Of a DNA stretch of 64,000 nucleotides, positions 1-7,793 are shown piece after piece. The stretch comes from Chlamydiales bacterium (lineage in GTDB: Bacteria; Chlamydiota; Chlamydiia; Chlamydiales; JACKPQ01). The position numbers and the translations under genes were made by a program. Each line of letters begins with the position of its first letter. Positions within the stretch are counted from its first letter, which is position 1. The notes beneath the pieces are model-generated. The model saw nothing but the letters and a program-made list of their open reading frames with translations. It did not search any database and had not been told where the DNA came from. Location of the stretch: positions 1 to 64,000 of the forward strand of contig JACKPQ010000002.1 in the NCBI GenBank assembly GCA_024233435.1, read 5' to 3'.

Positions 1-75
1 TAGTCTTATACATTCTATTTAAGTATTGCTATTGCGCAGCTGAAAATTCGATTTTTGCGTTTACATCGGTCAAGA

Positions 76-99
76 TGGCAGCCAATATCCTGGCTGCCA
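76..99. repeat. Perfect 9-bp inverted repeat downstream of udk
   Basis: TGGCAGCCA and TGGCTGCCA are separated by six bases, just past the stop of the uridine kinase gene. The hairpin could end transcription of udk, but neither side has a T-run, so a classical intrinsic terminator is not supported. The first 120 bases of the window contain no other feature I can recognise. Confidence 0.45.
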
Positions 100-120
100 G
101 TGGTGAAGCATTTGATAGTC

Positions 121-816
121 TCAATTCAATGCTGCTACAGCATCGATGCATGTCTTAGGCATTAATTCTGATTTCAGCTTAGCAATGACAATATCGATGG
201 CTTTTTCGTTGTGGCCACCTTCAGGAATAATCACATCTGCATGCTGCTTGCTCGGCTCAATGAACTCGATATGCATCGGGCGTACGGTGGCAAGGTATTG
301 GGAAAGAATGCTCGTCACTGAGCGGCTACGCTCTGCTTGATCACGATTAATGCGGCGGCAAAGGCGCATATCTTCCGGGGTATCTACATATAGCTTGATG
401 TCGAGCAGATCTCTGATTTCAGGGTCAGCTAAAAGCAGTAATCCTTCCACGATGACAATTTGTTTAGGCTCTACTGAAACGGTGTTTGGAAGCCGTGTAT
501 GAAAGCTGAAGTCATACTGGGGCATCGAAATACGCTGCATCCGCTTTAAAGCAATCAGCTGATCTTTCATCAGGGTAAACTCAATTGAGTCGGGATGATC
601 AAAATTTGTAAATTTGCGCTCTTGCATTGGCAGATAGGATAGGTCTTTGTAGTAATTGTCTTGAGCAATGACAACGCTATGGTCTGGAAACGCCTCGTGC
701 AATCTTCTAGCAATTGTGGTTTTACCACAGCCGGTCCCCCCGGAAATACCAACTAAAAAAGCCTCTGATCCAAACACAAACGTGCTCAGACATATGAGCA
801 TCAATATAAACCGCAT
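121..816 (-). CDS. udk: Uridine kinase with signal-peptide-like N terminus
   Basis: Uridine/cytidine kinase of the P-loop NTPase fold, which phosphorylates uridine to UMP with ATP or GTP in pyrimidine salvage. The Walker A motif GGTGCGKTT lies at residues 26-34, followed by the DNYYKDLS substrate region and a central DHPDS motif; the overall length of 231 residues is close to the family's usual size. What is odd is the start. The ATG at 816 has a good Shine-Dalgarno (GGGAGG, five bases upstream), yet it adds about 19 hydrophobic residues ending in GSEA before the kinase core begins, which resembles a cleavable signal peptide. There is no later ATG before the P-loop other than codon 6. Either the enzyme is exported or membrane-anchored, or the leader is a chance feature. 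Family assignment is firm; location is inference. Confidence 0.9.
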   Translation of the reverse strand: MRFILMLICLSTFVFGSEAFLVGISGGTGCGKTTIARRLHEAFPDHSVVIAQDNYYKDLSYLPMQERKFTNFDHPDSIEFTLMKDQLIALKRMQRISMPQYDFSFHTRLPNTVSVEPKQIVIVEGLLLLADPEIRDLLDIKLYVDTPEDMRLCRRINRDQAERSRSVTSILSQYLATVRPMHIEFIEPSKQHADVIIPEGGHNEKAIDIVIAKLKSELMPKTCIDAVAALN

Positions 817-884
817 AATAGCCTCCCATTCAAGGTAAATTTTTCAGAAGGTACATGAATAAGATTTTAATGGCAAGTTTGAGA

Positions 885-1814
885 TTACGTTTTGTCAGCG
901 TTCTCTAAATCAGAAAGTGTCTCGAGAGGGGCTTTTTCCTGAGAGAAAAATTGATCTAGAAAATGTGTGATCACAACCTGCTCAAGGCGCTCTTTGAGAT
1001 GCATCGGCGATGGAATGCGCAGATGCAGGTGGAGCATATCCGGTGTGGGCATTAGAATGGAAACTTTAGGCTCAACGCAAGGAAGCTCGAGCGCACGGGT
1101 ACGCTCCATCTTGCGAATGAGACGCCTTGCTTGTTCTAGGTAAGGGGCGCACTCATCGTGGGCAATTTTGAGCAGCACTTCTTTTGCACGCTTCCAGTCA
1201 TCGGTGATTTTAAGCGGAATGGTGATGTTATTGATGAAGTAGTTTTCTAAAAATGACTCGTTCATGATGGGGCGATCTAAAAACATGCTGTTAGGAATGA
1301 CAACCTTTCGCCCGGTCATCTGATGGTTTGCAGCGCCGCGGCCTATTTCTAAGAGGGTGGTTGTCAAGAGTGTTGAAGCGATGACATCCCCTCTAATATC
1401 TCCGATCATGATCCGATCGCCAATTTCAAAGGTGTTGCCTCGGAATTTAAGAAATGTCCCATTGAAGCACATAAACATCTCTTTGACCGAGTAAACCACA
1501 GCAAATGCGATGGCAAAGACCGAAACGGCAAACCCGTGAATGGCCTCTCCCCAGATGTAGATAACTCCAAAAAGTAGCATTCCGAAGAAAAGATTGCGCA
1601 CATAGCCAATCCAACGAAGGCGCTGCTGTGAGGACCAATTGCGTTCGGCATTTCTTATATACCTAGCTGTCAACATTTTAGCCAAAAGCAAAACAGCAAC
1701 CATCACAAGGGTTGCAAGCCCACTTCGCATCCAAAACGTTGAATTAAAAGAACTTAAATCGATATTCATAGAATCTATCATGACAGATTGCCTATATTCC
1801 CTCAAGCCCTTCAT
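885..1814 (-). CDS. MscS-family mechanosensitive ion channel
   Basis: Small-conductance mechanosensitive channel homologue that would open under osmotic downshock in the inner membrane. Three hydrophobic segments fill roughly residues 28-110. They are followed by the MscS beta domain, seen as FRGNTFEIGDRIMIGDIRGDV and then RKVVIPNSMFLDRPIMN, where the VVIPN block is the family hallmark. The C-terminal region forms the cytoplasmic cage. The length of 309 residues is normal for a minimal MscS. The start is uncertain: the ATG at 1814 has no clear ribosome site, and ATGs at 1781 and 1769 are alternatives that leave the channel core intact. It is divergent from the coiled-coil gene across a short AT-rich spacer. 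Confidence 0.85.
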   Translation of the reverse strand: MKGLREYRQSVMIDSMNIDLSSFNSTFWMRSGLATLVMVAVLLLAKMLTARYIRNAERNWSSQQRLRWIGYVRNLFFGMLLFGVIYIWGEAIHGFAVSVFAIAFAVVYSVKEMFMCFNGTFLKFRGNTFEIGDRIMIGDIRGDVIASTLLTTTLLEIGRGAANHQMTGRKVVIPNSMFLDRPIMNESFLENYFINNITIPLKITDDWKRAKEVLLKIAHDECAPYLEQARRLIRKMERTRALELPCVEPKVSILMPTPDMLHLHLRIPSPMHLKERLEQVVITHFLDQFFSQEKAPLETLSDLENADKT

Positions 1815-1852
1815 AACAAATAGTCTATAAACAGTAAATAGATTAGTTATAT

Positions 1853-1882
1853 TTGCAATTAAAATAATAAATATGTTATAAT
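1853..1882 (+). promoter_or_regulatory. Sigma-70-type promoter for the coiled-coil gene
   Basis: TTGCAA at 1853-1858 and TATAAT at 1877-1882 are separated by 18 bases, in an AT-rich divergent spacer. The predicted transcription start falls about 15 bases before the ATG at 1905, leaving room for AGGA as the ribosome site. The match to the major chlamydial sigma factor consensus is good; no experiment is implied. Confidence 0.6.
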
Positions 1883-1904
1883 AGTTGTAATATACAGGAT
1901 ATTT

Positions 1905-2846
1905 ATGGCTTTAATTACACTTAATAACAAATCTATCATTATAGAATCAGCAACTTATGACGGCAAAATCTATGAGGGGTCAGAGCTGGTCGCTCTTATC
2001 GATAAGCTAAAAGTGCATCTAAATGCTATTTCGGGCGATATCGACTTAAGTGCTCGTGAGTTTACCGTTTACAGGGACCGCGTAGAGTCCAATGGCAAGA
2101 GCAGAATTATCCATCAAACTGAATACAACGAAATTGTTGAAAAAACCAAGAACTTCACCTCACTCCCTGGAAGCCCTCTTTCGAAAGCTGGTGTCAATCC
2201 TGATCTTCTAATCGAAAAACGTGCTCCTTTGGCAGAAAGTCAAACAATGAGCGATCTAAAGGAAGAAATCGGAATTCTGAATGATAAAATCGATGATCTG
2301 TTCTATCGCCTAGGCCCTCAAAATGCAAACAAGAAAACCAAAGCTGATCTCGATGATGAGCTAAACCCCCTTGAAGAAGAAAATAGAGAGTTGAAAGCAA
2401 CTCTTAGTTCGCTAGACATCATCTTTAGGGAGGACCAAGAAAAAATCGATTCCCTGCAAGAGATGCTATCTCATTACGACAAACAGATGCAAGCATCTAA
2501 AGTCTACCTTAATGGAAATAACCGGATGATTGAGCAGCTTGGAATTGCTGTTGAAGAACTCCAGCTTAAATTAGGGATGAAGGATACTTTCATAAAAGTG
2601 CTTGAAAAAGAGAATGACCATCTAAAAAAAGATATTGCCCACCAAGCCGCTCGCTATGACGCACTCACCAATCAGTGGAAGGCCGCTATTGAAGCGCAAA
2701 TGGAAACCATCGCACAGCTCAACACGAAACTTGGAAATTTTGAGGAAGAGGTAATTAGGCTTGAAAAGGATGCTGTCGAAAAAGAGATCGCCCACGAGCA
2801 AATTCTTCTGGCACTGCGAAATGGAAAAGCCGTGAGGACACAATAG
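1905..2846 (+). CDS. Coiled-coil protein of unknown function
   Basis: I do not recognise a family. The 313-residue protein has a small N-terminal region (about residues 1-100, mixed beta and alpha character) followed by long charged helices with heptad-like spacing from about residue 115 to the end, rich in Glu, Lys, Leu and Gln. This predicts an extended coiled coil. There is no signal peptide, no transmembrane segment and no bilobed hydrophobic domain of the Inc type. AGGA stands five bases before the ATG, and the gene has its own promoter. It stands alone between a divergent channel gene and a convergent yajC. Possible roles include a structural or secreted effector protein, but nothing visible decides this. 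Confidence 0.6.
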   Translation: MALITLNNKSIIIESATYDGKIYEGSELVALIDKLKVHLNAISGDIDLSAREFTVYRDRVESNGKSRIIHQTEYNEIVEKTKNFTSLPGSPLSKAGVNPDLLIEKRAPLAESQTMSDLKEEIGILNDKIDDLFYRLGPQNANKKTKADLDDELNPLEEENRELKATLSSLDIIFREDQEKIDSLQEMLSHYDKQMQASKVYLNGNNRMIEQLGIAVEELQLKLGMKDTFIKVLEKENDHLKKDIAHQAARYDALTNQWKAAIEAQMETIAQLNTKLGNFEEEVIRLEKDAVEKEIAHEQILLALRNGKAVRTQ

Positions 2847-2876
2847 TCCCCACTGCCTTAATGCATCAAAGCAAAA

Positions 2877-3176
2877 TTAAGCCTTAGCAGCTGGAGTTGT
2901 AACTTCAGTGATCGCAGCTTTTAGCACTTTGATCTTGTTTCCATCGACCATGCTTAGGATAACAGCGTTATCTTCAATTTTTGCCACTTCGCCAATGATT
3001 CCCATGGCTGTAACTTGATCGCCTTGTTTTAGGCTTGAGCGTTTTGTTTCCATCGCTTTGCGGCGTTTTTTCTCTGGGCGCCATAGAATGAAATAGAAAA
3101 AGACAACAGCTACTCCAAGCATCATCAGTGTCTGCCAAAGGTTTTGATCGCGCATTGCGTCTGCTAGTAGGGTCAT
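2877..3176 (-). CDS. yajC: Preprotein translocase subunit YajC
   Basis: Small accessory membrane protein of the Sec translocon (SecDF-YajC). One transmembrane helix at about residues 15-32 (LMMLGVAVVFFYFILWRP) is followed by the characteristic cytoplasmic region with RPEKKRRKAMET, then LKQGDQVTAMGIIGEVAKIEDN, in which the G-D-x-V-x-x-x-G-I-x-G pattern is the YajC signature. The length of 99 residues is typical. It lies 42 bases downstream of the RNA methyltransferase on the same strand. Confidence 0.95.
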   Translation of the reverse strand: MTLLADAMRDQNLWQTLMMLGVAVVFFYFILWRPEKKRRKAMETKRSSLKQGDQVTAMGIIGEVAKIEDNAVILSMVDGNKIKVLKAAITEVTTPAAKA

Positions 3177-3218
3177 AGGAAATCTCCTGTGTTAAATTTC
3201 CCCTTGAGTATATCAGTT

Positions 3219-4526
3219 TCAGAGCTTTTTAACAAGTAGGGCTATATTCTCTAGGTGCGGGGTGTGAGGAAATTGGTCGACTGGCTGTAAAGTTTTAATT
3301 TCATATGCGCTTAATTGCTCGATGTCTTGCGCTTGCGTATTTGGATTACACGAAATATAAAGGATCTGATCAGGGTTTAATTCTTTTAAATGGGCGATGG
3401 CTTTTGGGCCTAGGCCTGCTCGTGGTGGATCGATCAGGGCCAATGCTGGTTTTTTTGGCAGATCTGCTAGAGCAAGGGCTACATCTGAACGGATGAGTTT
3501 GAGGTTGGTGATGCCGTTGAGCTCGATGTTTGTTTCAGCGTCGCAAATGGAATAGGGATTGATCTCTACTGAGGTTACGTCGGACGCATAAGGGGCAAAG
3601 AGAATGCCAAGTGAGGCTACACCGGCATAGAGATCATAAACAGAGCCATGGAGGGGCAAGCAAAGCTTTAAAGCGGCTGTATAGAGCTTTTCTGCCTGAT
3701 ATGTATTGGGCTGGAAAAAGGCTGCAGGGCTGATAGAAAATTTTAAGATGCGATCTTCTAGATGGAGCTCTTCTGAGAGGTGATCTGGCCCTTGTAAATG
3801 CATCTCGAAAAGCTCTGTTGGTTTTCCTGCTATAGCTTGATGAATGTGTAAAAACAATGATGTGTCTTGATCGAAGAGGGCTTTAAATGCGCTGAGGTGA
3901 TTTTGGGTGAGCTCTTCCCGTGCTGCCCCATCAACTGTTAGGATCACCATGCGAGAGCCTGTGCGCTTGCCTTCGCGCATTGTCAGGGTGCGCAGGGCTC
4001 CTGTCTGCCTGTGGGGATGGAAAGCGTTGAGATTATTACTGCTCCACCACGTCCTCACAGCTTGTAGCGCATCAGAAAACCAAGGCGCAACTAAATGGCA
4101 ATGCTCGATATCAATAACGCGCCCTTTTGCAGCCGGCATATGCAGCCCAAGAAATTTGTTTCCAGCTTTGTCTTGTGAAAAGCTAAATTCCATTTTGTTG
4201 CGCATTTGAAAGGGTTCGTCGCAGGGAATAATTGGATTAACAGGATGGGTAAATAATGACTGGATGCGGTTTTGCTTTAGCAAGAGCTGAGCTGAATAAT
4301 CAAGTGTTTGAAATGCGCACCCACCGCAGCTACCTGCATGAGAGCAACGCGCATCAACGCGATCTGGGCTTTTTGTTTCTATGCTGAGAAGGCGGGCTTT
4401 GCCGCGTTTGATTTTTTGAGCAATAATCTGCTCGCCGGGAAGGGCTCCAAACACCTCGTAATCGTCTGAGGCGCCCCATCCGCGTTTTGTCAAAGATTTA
4501 ATTGATAAAGAAAAATCCTCTGCCAT
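3219..4526 (-). CDS. rlmD: RNA (uracil-C5)-methyltransferase, RlmD/RumA type
   Basis: SAM-dependent m5U methyltransferase of the TrmA/RumA family, probably acting on 23S rRNA. The N terminus (residues 1-50) fits a TRAM RNA-binding domain. An iron-sulfur cluster motif follows with cysteines 61, 67 and 70 (CSHAGSCGGC) and a fourth Cys near residue 143. The catalytic half has FFQPNTYQAE, the SAM-binding VYDLYAGVASLG, DPPRAGLGP, and YISCNPNT with the nucleophilic cysteine. All catalytic elements are present, and 435 residues is the normal length. The exact target uracil cannot be read from the sequence. It is 28 bases downstream of hctA on the same strand. Confidence 0.88.
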   Translation of the reverse strand: MAEDFSLSIKSLTKRGWGASDDYEVFGALPGEQIIAQKIKRGKARLLSIETKSPDRVDARCSHAGSCGGCAFQTLDYSAQLLLKQNRIQSLFTHPVNPIIPCDEPFQMRNKMEFSFSQDKAGNKFLGLHMPAAKGRVIDIEHCHLVAPWFSDALQAVRTWWSSNNLNAFHPHRQTGALRTLTMREGKRTGSRMVILTVDGAAREELTQNHLSAFKALFDQDTSLFLHIHQAIAGKPTELFEMHLQGPDHLSEELHLEDRILKFSISPAAFFQPNTYQAEKLYTAALKLCLPLHGSVYDLYAGVASLGILFAPYASDVTSVEINPYSICDAETNIELNGITNLKLIRSDVALALADLPKKPALALIDPPRAGLGPKAIAHLKELNPDQILYISCNPNTQAQDIEQLSAYEIKTLQPVDQFPHTPHLENIALLVKKL

Positions 4527-4554
4527 AGACAGAGGATTATATCACAACTGGTGT

Positions 4555-4887
4555 TTATCTTCTTTTCTTAGCAGCTTTTTTTGCTGGCTTTTTCTTAGCT
4601 GGAGCTTTTTTGGCTGGTGCTTTTTTCTTCGCAGCAACTTTGCGCTTTGGTGCAGCTGTTTTCTTAGCTGGTGCTTTTTTCTTAGCTCCGGCTTTTTTCT
4701 TAGGTGATGCTTTTTTACCTTCTTTTACAGATTCTTTTCTGTACAGTTTTGCAATTTTTTCAAGCTTGATGGTACCAGTGCGAACGCGCTGAGATGCTGC
4801 TCTGTTGCCATGTTCAGCTTTTGACAAGTCATGTGTAACTTGGTGTAGAGCTTCTGTTAGATGTTTTACTGTGTCTTTCAATGCCAT
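4555..4887 (-). CDS. hctA: Histone H1-like DNA-condensing protein Hc1
   Basis: Chlamydial Hc1 homologue, which compacts the chromosome when reticulate bodies turn into elementary bodies. The N terminus MALKDTVKHLTEALHQVTHD and the block NRAASQRVRTGTIKLEKIAK match the conserved Hc1 head domain as I recall it. The rest is a run of Lys/Ala/Pro repeats (AKKKAPAKK type) typical of H1-like tails. The start is the ATG at 4887 and not the longer reading to 4941: an AGGAGG lies about 11 bases upstream of it, and homologues begin MALKD. The protein is 110 residues. Chlamydial Hc1 is known to be post-transcriptionally controlled by the small RNA IhtA, but no IhtA gene was recognised here. Confidence 0.93.
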   Translation of the reverse strand: MALKDTVKHLTEALHQVTHDLSKAEHGNRAASQRVRTGTIKLEKIAKLYRKESVKEGKKASPKKKAGAKKKAPAKKTAAPKRKVAAKKKAPAKKAPAKKKPAKKAAKKRR

Positions 4888-5014
4888 GTTTTTTTCTTCC
4901 TCCTGATATTTAAAAAACATTTTGTTTCTTCTTACTTCCATAGAGTTTTTTCAGCAAATATTCAAGTATTTTTTTCACTTGTTTATGTTTTGTTGTTTGG
5001 ATACTATCCGAGCT

Positions 5015-5815
5015 ATGTGGGTTTACTTAAATAATCAGTTCGTTTCAAAAGATGATGCTAACGTTTCAATCTATGATTTAGGCTTCATGCGCTCGTTTGG
5101 AATTTTTGAATTTGCACGCGTTTATGACGGGCAAATTTTCCGCTTAAAAGACCACCTAAGCCGCTTTTTTGCCTCGGCTGATTCTCTTGGAATAAGGGTT
5201 CCATTTACGCCTTTAGAAATCACCCAGCTTTGTGATGAACTCGTTAAAAAAAACAAGATGCTAAACACGGGCATAAAACTTGTTCTTTCTGGTGGCATTG
5301 GCGATTTTGCCCCTGCCGGGATGCCAACGTTTGCTATTTTACCAGCTAGCCTGCGCCCTCCAACGCAAACGTTAAAGGTGATGACGCATATCTATGAACG
5401 CTTCTTGCCAAGTTGTAAAACGTTAAATTATCTCCCCGCAATCTTAGCTCGCCAAAAAATGATCTCCGCAGGTTTTGATGAACCGCTTTTCTTAGATTGC
5501 AATCGCAATGTTTTAGAGGGCGCAAGGGAAAACTTTTTTGCTGTAAAAGGCAATCAACTGATCACAGCAGATGAAGGCGTCCTAGGCGGCGTTACACGCG
5601 CTGTGGTTTTAGAAATGGTCGATGTTGAAGTGCGCACACTCCCCTACGATGAACTCAAAGAGTGTGATGGGGCATTTTTCACTTCAACGGTTCGAGAGAT
5701 TGCTCCCATTACACAAATTGATGATATGCACTTTGAGGTGCCGCAAGTCATTTTAGATTTGCAAAGTCTGTTTAAGGACAAGACGTGCCAGGCAGTACAA
5801 ACACTGCATCCGTAG
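5015..5815 (+). CDS. Class IV PLP-dependent aminotransferase
   Basis: Fold-type IV PLP enzyme related to branched-chain aminotransferase, D-amino-acid aminotransferase and aminodeoxychorismate lyase. The N terminus has VSIYDLGFMRSFGIFEFARVYDG and a conserved arginine in HLSRFFASADSLGI. The PLP lysine is in CKTLNYLPAILARQK, and LEGARENFFAV carries the usual glutamate after the catalytic loop. The long reading from 4922 is rejected because the family starts near MWVYLNNQF at 5015. The 3' end overlaps the convergent surface-protein gene by 44 bases. Substrate is not decidable; D-Ala supply for peptidoglycan or 4-aminobenzoate synthesis are possible. Confidence 0.85.
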   Translation: MWVYLNNQFVSKDDANVSIYDLGFMRSFGIFEFARVYDGQIFRLKDHLSRFFASADSLGIRVPFTPLEITQLCDELVKKNKMLNTGIKLVLSGGIGDFAPAGMPTFAILPASLRPPTQTLKVMTHIYERFLPSCKTLNYLPAILARQKMISAGFDEPLFLDCNRNVLEGARENFFAVKGNQLITADEGVLGGVTRAVVLEMVDVEVRTLPYDELKECDGAFFTSTVREIAPITQIDDMHFEVPQVILDLQSLFKDKTCQAVQTLHP

Positions 5816-7793
5816 CCCCAATGGAAAATGTGCTAGGCGAGTTGATTGATGCTACCCCTGATACTTGAGCATTTTGTGACGTAATTTGTACTAGTGTTGG
5901 GTTGCCGGTTAGATTATCTACGATATAGGGCTGAGTATTAAAGTTGTTTACAAACTGCTCTACACATACCTGACCTGCATCACTGGAAGCAAAAATACCT
6001 GCATTTACAATTCCACCATGAGAGATATTGCCCTTTGTCACGGCAATGCTTTTGGCTCCAGTTTCTGCCCTGACAACACAATCTAGATTCACTGTGTTAG
6101 CAACTCGGTTATTGGCAATAAAGGCTCTAGTTTGCCCGGCAGTGGCAGTGACATTGACTCCAAAACCATTTCCAATGCCTACATTACGCAAAAATTCGTA
6201 GTAGGTTGTGCCTGGCACAGTACCTGCTGTGAATCCTCCTGCACTCAAAGTTGCGGATTGAGAAACAAAATTTTCCCTAAATACTCCTCTAGAAGTTCCA
6301 TTTGCAAAGAACAGGAAAGGAATTGCATTCAAATGCACACCAATAAATTGATTGCGAGCAACATTGATTACACTATTGTCACTAAAGGCACAAAAAACCT
6401 CATTGTTCGACGGACCAAGGTCGTTGTTTGTAAAATAGTTTTCGCGAATAACTCCTCTCACATTGGAAATATTTGGAGCTAGATTTAATACGACTCCTGA
6501 ATTATTGTTATTCCGAATTATATTGTTTAATAAAGTGTACTTTTGAACGCCGACTCCAAAAATCCCTAAGCCCGCATTCTCTATAATCATGCCAGCAACA
6601 GTGTTTCCTTGTGCTAAGATTACACCGCCTGTCTGAGCAAGATTTGTGATGGTTGGTCTAACCGTGGTCATTTCTGGGAGGGTAACAACTCCTTTTAGGT
6701 TAAAGGGAATTGCCGAGCTAACAAGAATTTGATCATTCTTAAGTGTGATGCCTGCATTGTACCCGTTTGTTGTACCGTCCCCTGGGTAAACGTAGATCAC
6801 ATCTCCTTGAATTGAATTTGCTTGAGCGAGTGCAAGGGTGGGATATGGACTCTCAAAAGTGCCTAAACTGTTTGAGGTGTTGTTTACAAAAATAAAGCGG
6901 AAAGGGCCTTGGGTGTCAGGATCAATGGCAATGAAGTGATTGGTTTTGTTTTTTGTCGGGATGATTTCATCGCGTATCACTGGTTGTGTTAAGCGCATCC
7001 GCTCTTTTGCAAGCTGATCGCATTGTCCATAAAGCTCTTTCCAGCGAGATCCCTGGGTGCGCATATTGCTGGGACCAAAGGGAACGCTTAAATTAAGATA
7101 TCCCTGCACGCGACCATGGTAAATTTCATCATAGGTAAAGCTAATGCCAGCTAAAAGCCCATCCCACAGCTTGGCCTCTAAACGCGTTTTACCACCCCAT
7201 GCATTTCCGATGGTGCCATTCTTAAAGAGGTAATAAGACCCAATTCCAAAGTAAAGATCAATGACGCGAGCAGGCCCTGGAATGGGCAATCCCACTTCTC
7301 CATCAACGTGTGGCAAAGCTGCTGTGATGCTCTGCTTCACAAAGAGGTTGTTGTTTTGAAAGTAATCAAAGCGAACTGCCCGCTTGTTAAAGGATGAATT
7401 AAGCGGCATATATCCATTAAAGCGAACGTCAAACCAGGGAGAGAGCAGCTCAGTGCCCAAGCCTAATTGGTTTGTCTGAAGATGCTTGGCATCGCGAAAG
7501 TCATAGTAAGCATTTATGCCGGTCGCCCAGTTTGAGTTGAGCGCGCAGCGAGCGCCCAAGCCGAAGTTTGATGCAAAACGGCCGTCATTGAGGATGTGGG
7601 CTCTAGCATCTAGAAATGGACTAAAGGGCTTGGTCCAGCTTGGAGCTAAAAAGATGCGAGCTGACTCGTAGCCTGTCTCATAGCCCATTCCTTTCCATTC
7701 ACGAGCTCCTAGCTCAATGCGCTTTGATTGAAATTCGGCGCATGATGCAAACAATGTTCCTGCACACGCAATATAAACTGCTAATGTTTTCAT
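5772..7793 (-). CDS. Inverse-autotransporter-like barrel plus beta-helix surface protein (second of pair)
   Basis: A 673-residue predicted surface protein. A signal peptide covers residues 1-18 (MKTLAVYIACAGTLFASC). Residues about 25-255 form an N-terminal beta-barrel like the intimin/invasin or inverse-autotransporter domain: the repeated GxGY..GY, PFLDARAHI, FGLGARCAL and YDFRDAKHLQTNQLGLGTE elements are shared with the next gene. A linker with LTQPVIRDEIIP follows, then a right-handed parallel beta-helix passenger from about residue 300 with many NN, G and V turns and VYPGDGTT. Its ATG overlaps the TGA of the upstream paralogue (ATGA), so the two are probably translationally coupled. Barrel-first order means the passenger would be exposed on the surface at the C-terminal side. 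Confidence 0.75.
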   Translation of the reverse strand: MKTLAVYIACAGTLFASCAEFQSKRIELGAREWKGMGYETGYESARIFLAPSWTKPFSPFLDARAHILNDGRFASNFGLGARCALNSNWATGINAYYDFRDAKHLQTNQLGLGTELLSPWFDVRFNGYMPLNSSFNKRAVRFDYFQNNNLFVKQSITAALPHVDGEVGLPIPGPARVIDLYFGIGSYYLFKNGTIGNAWGGKTRLEAKLWDGLLAGISFTYDEIYHGRVQGYLNLSVPFGPSNMRTQGSRWKELYGQCDQLAKERMRLTQPVIRDEIIPTKNKTNHFIAIDPDTQGPFRFIFVNNTSNSLGTFESPYPTLALAQANSIQGDVIYVYPGDGTTNGYNAGITLKNDQILVSSAIPFNLKGVVTLPEMTTVRPTITNLAQTGGVILAQGNTVAGMIIENAGLGIFGVGVQKYTLLNNIIRNNNNSGVVLNLAPNISNVRGVIRENYFTNNDLGPSNNEVFCAFSDNSVINVARNQFIGVHLNAIPFLFFANGTSRGVFRENFVSQSATLSAGGFTAGTVPGTTYYEFLRNVGIGNGFGVNVTATAGQTRAFIANNRVANTVNLDCVVRAETGAKSIAVTKGNISHGGIVNAGIFASSDAGQVCVEQFVNNFNTQPYIVDNLTGNPTLVQITSQNAQVSGVASINSPSTFSIGATDAVFVLPGTSCP

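Noticed and set aside
4610..4792. Plus-strand frame opposite hctA
   Set aside because: It mirrors the Lys/Ala repeats of the histone tail and codes for Phe/Ala repeats without a ribosome site.
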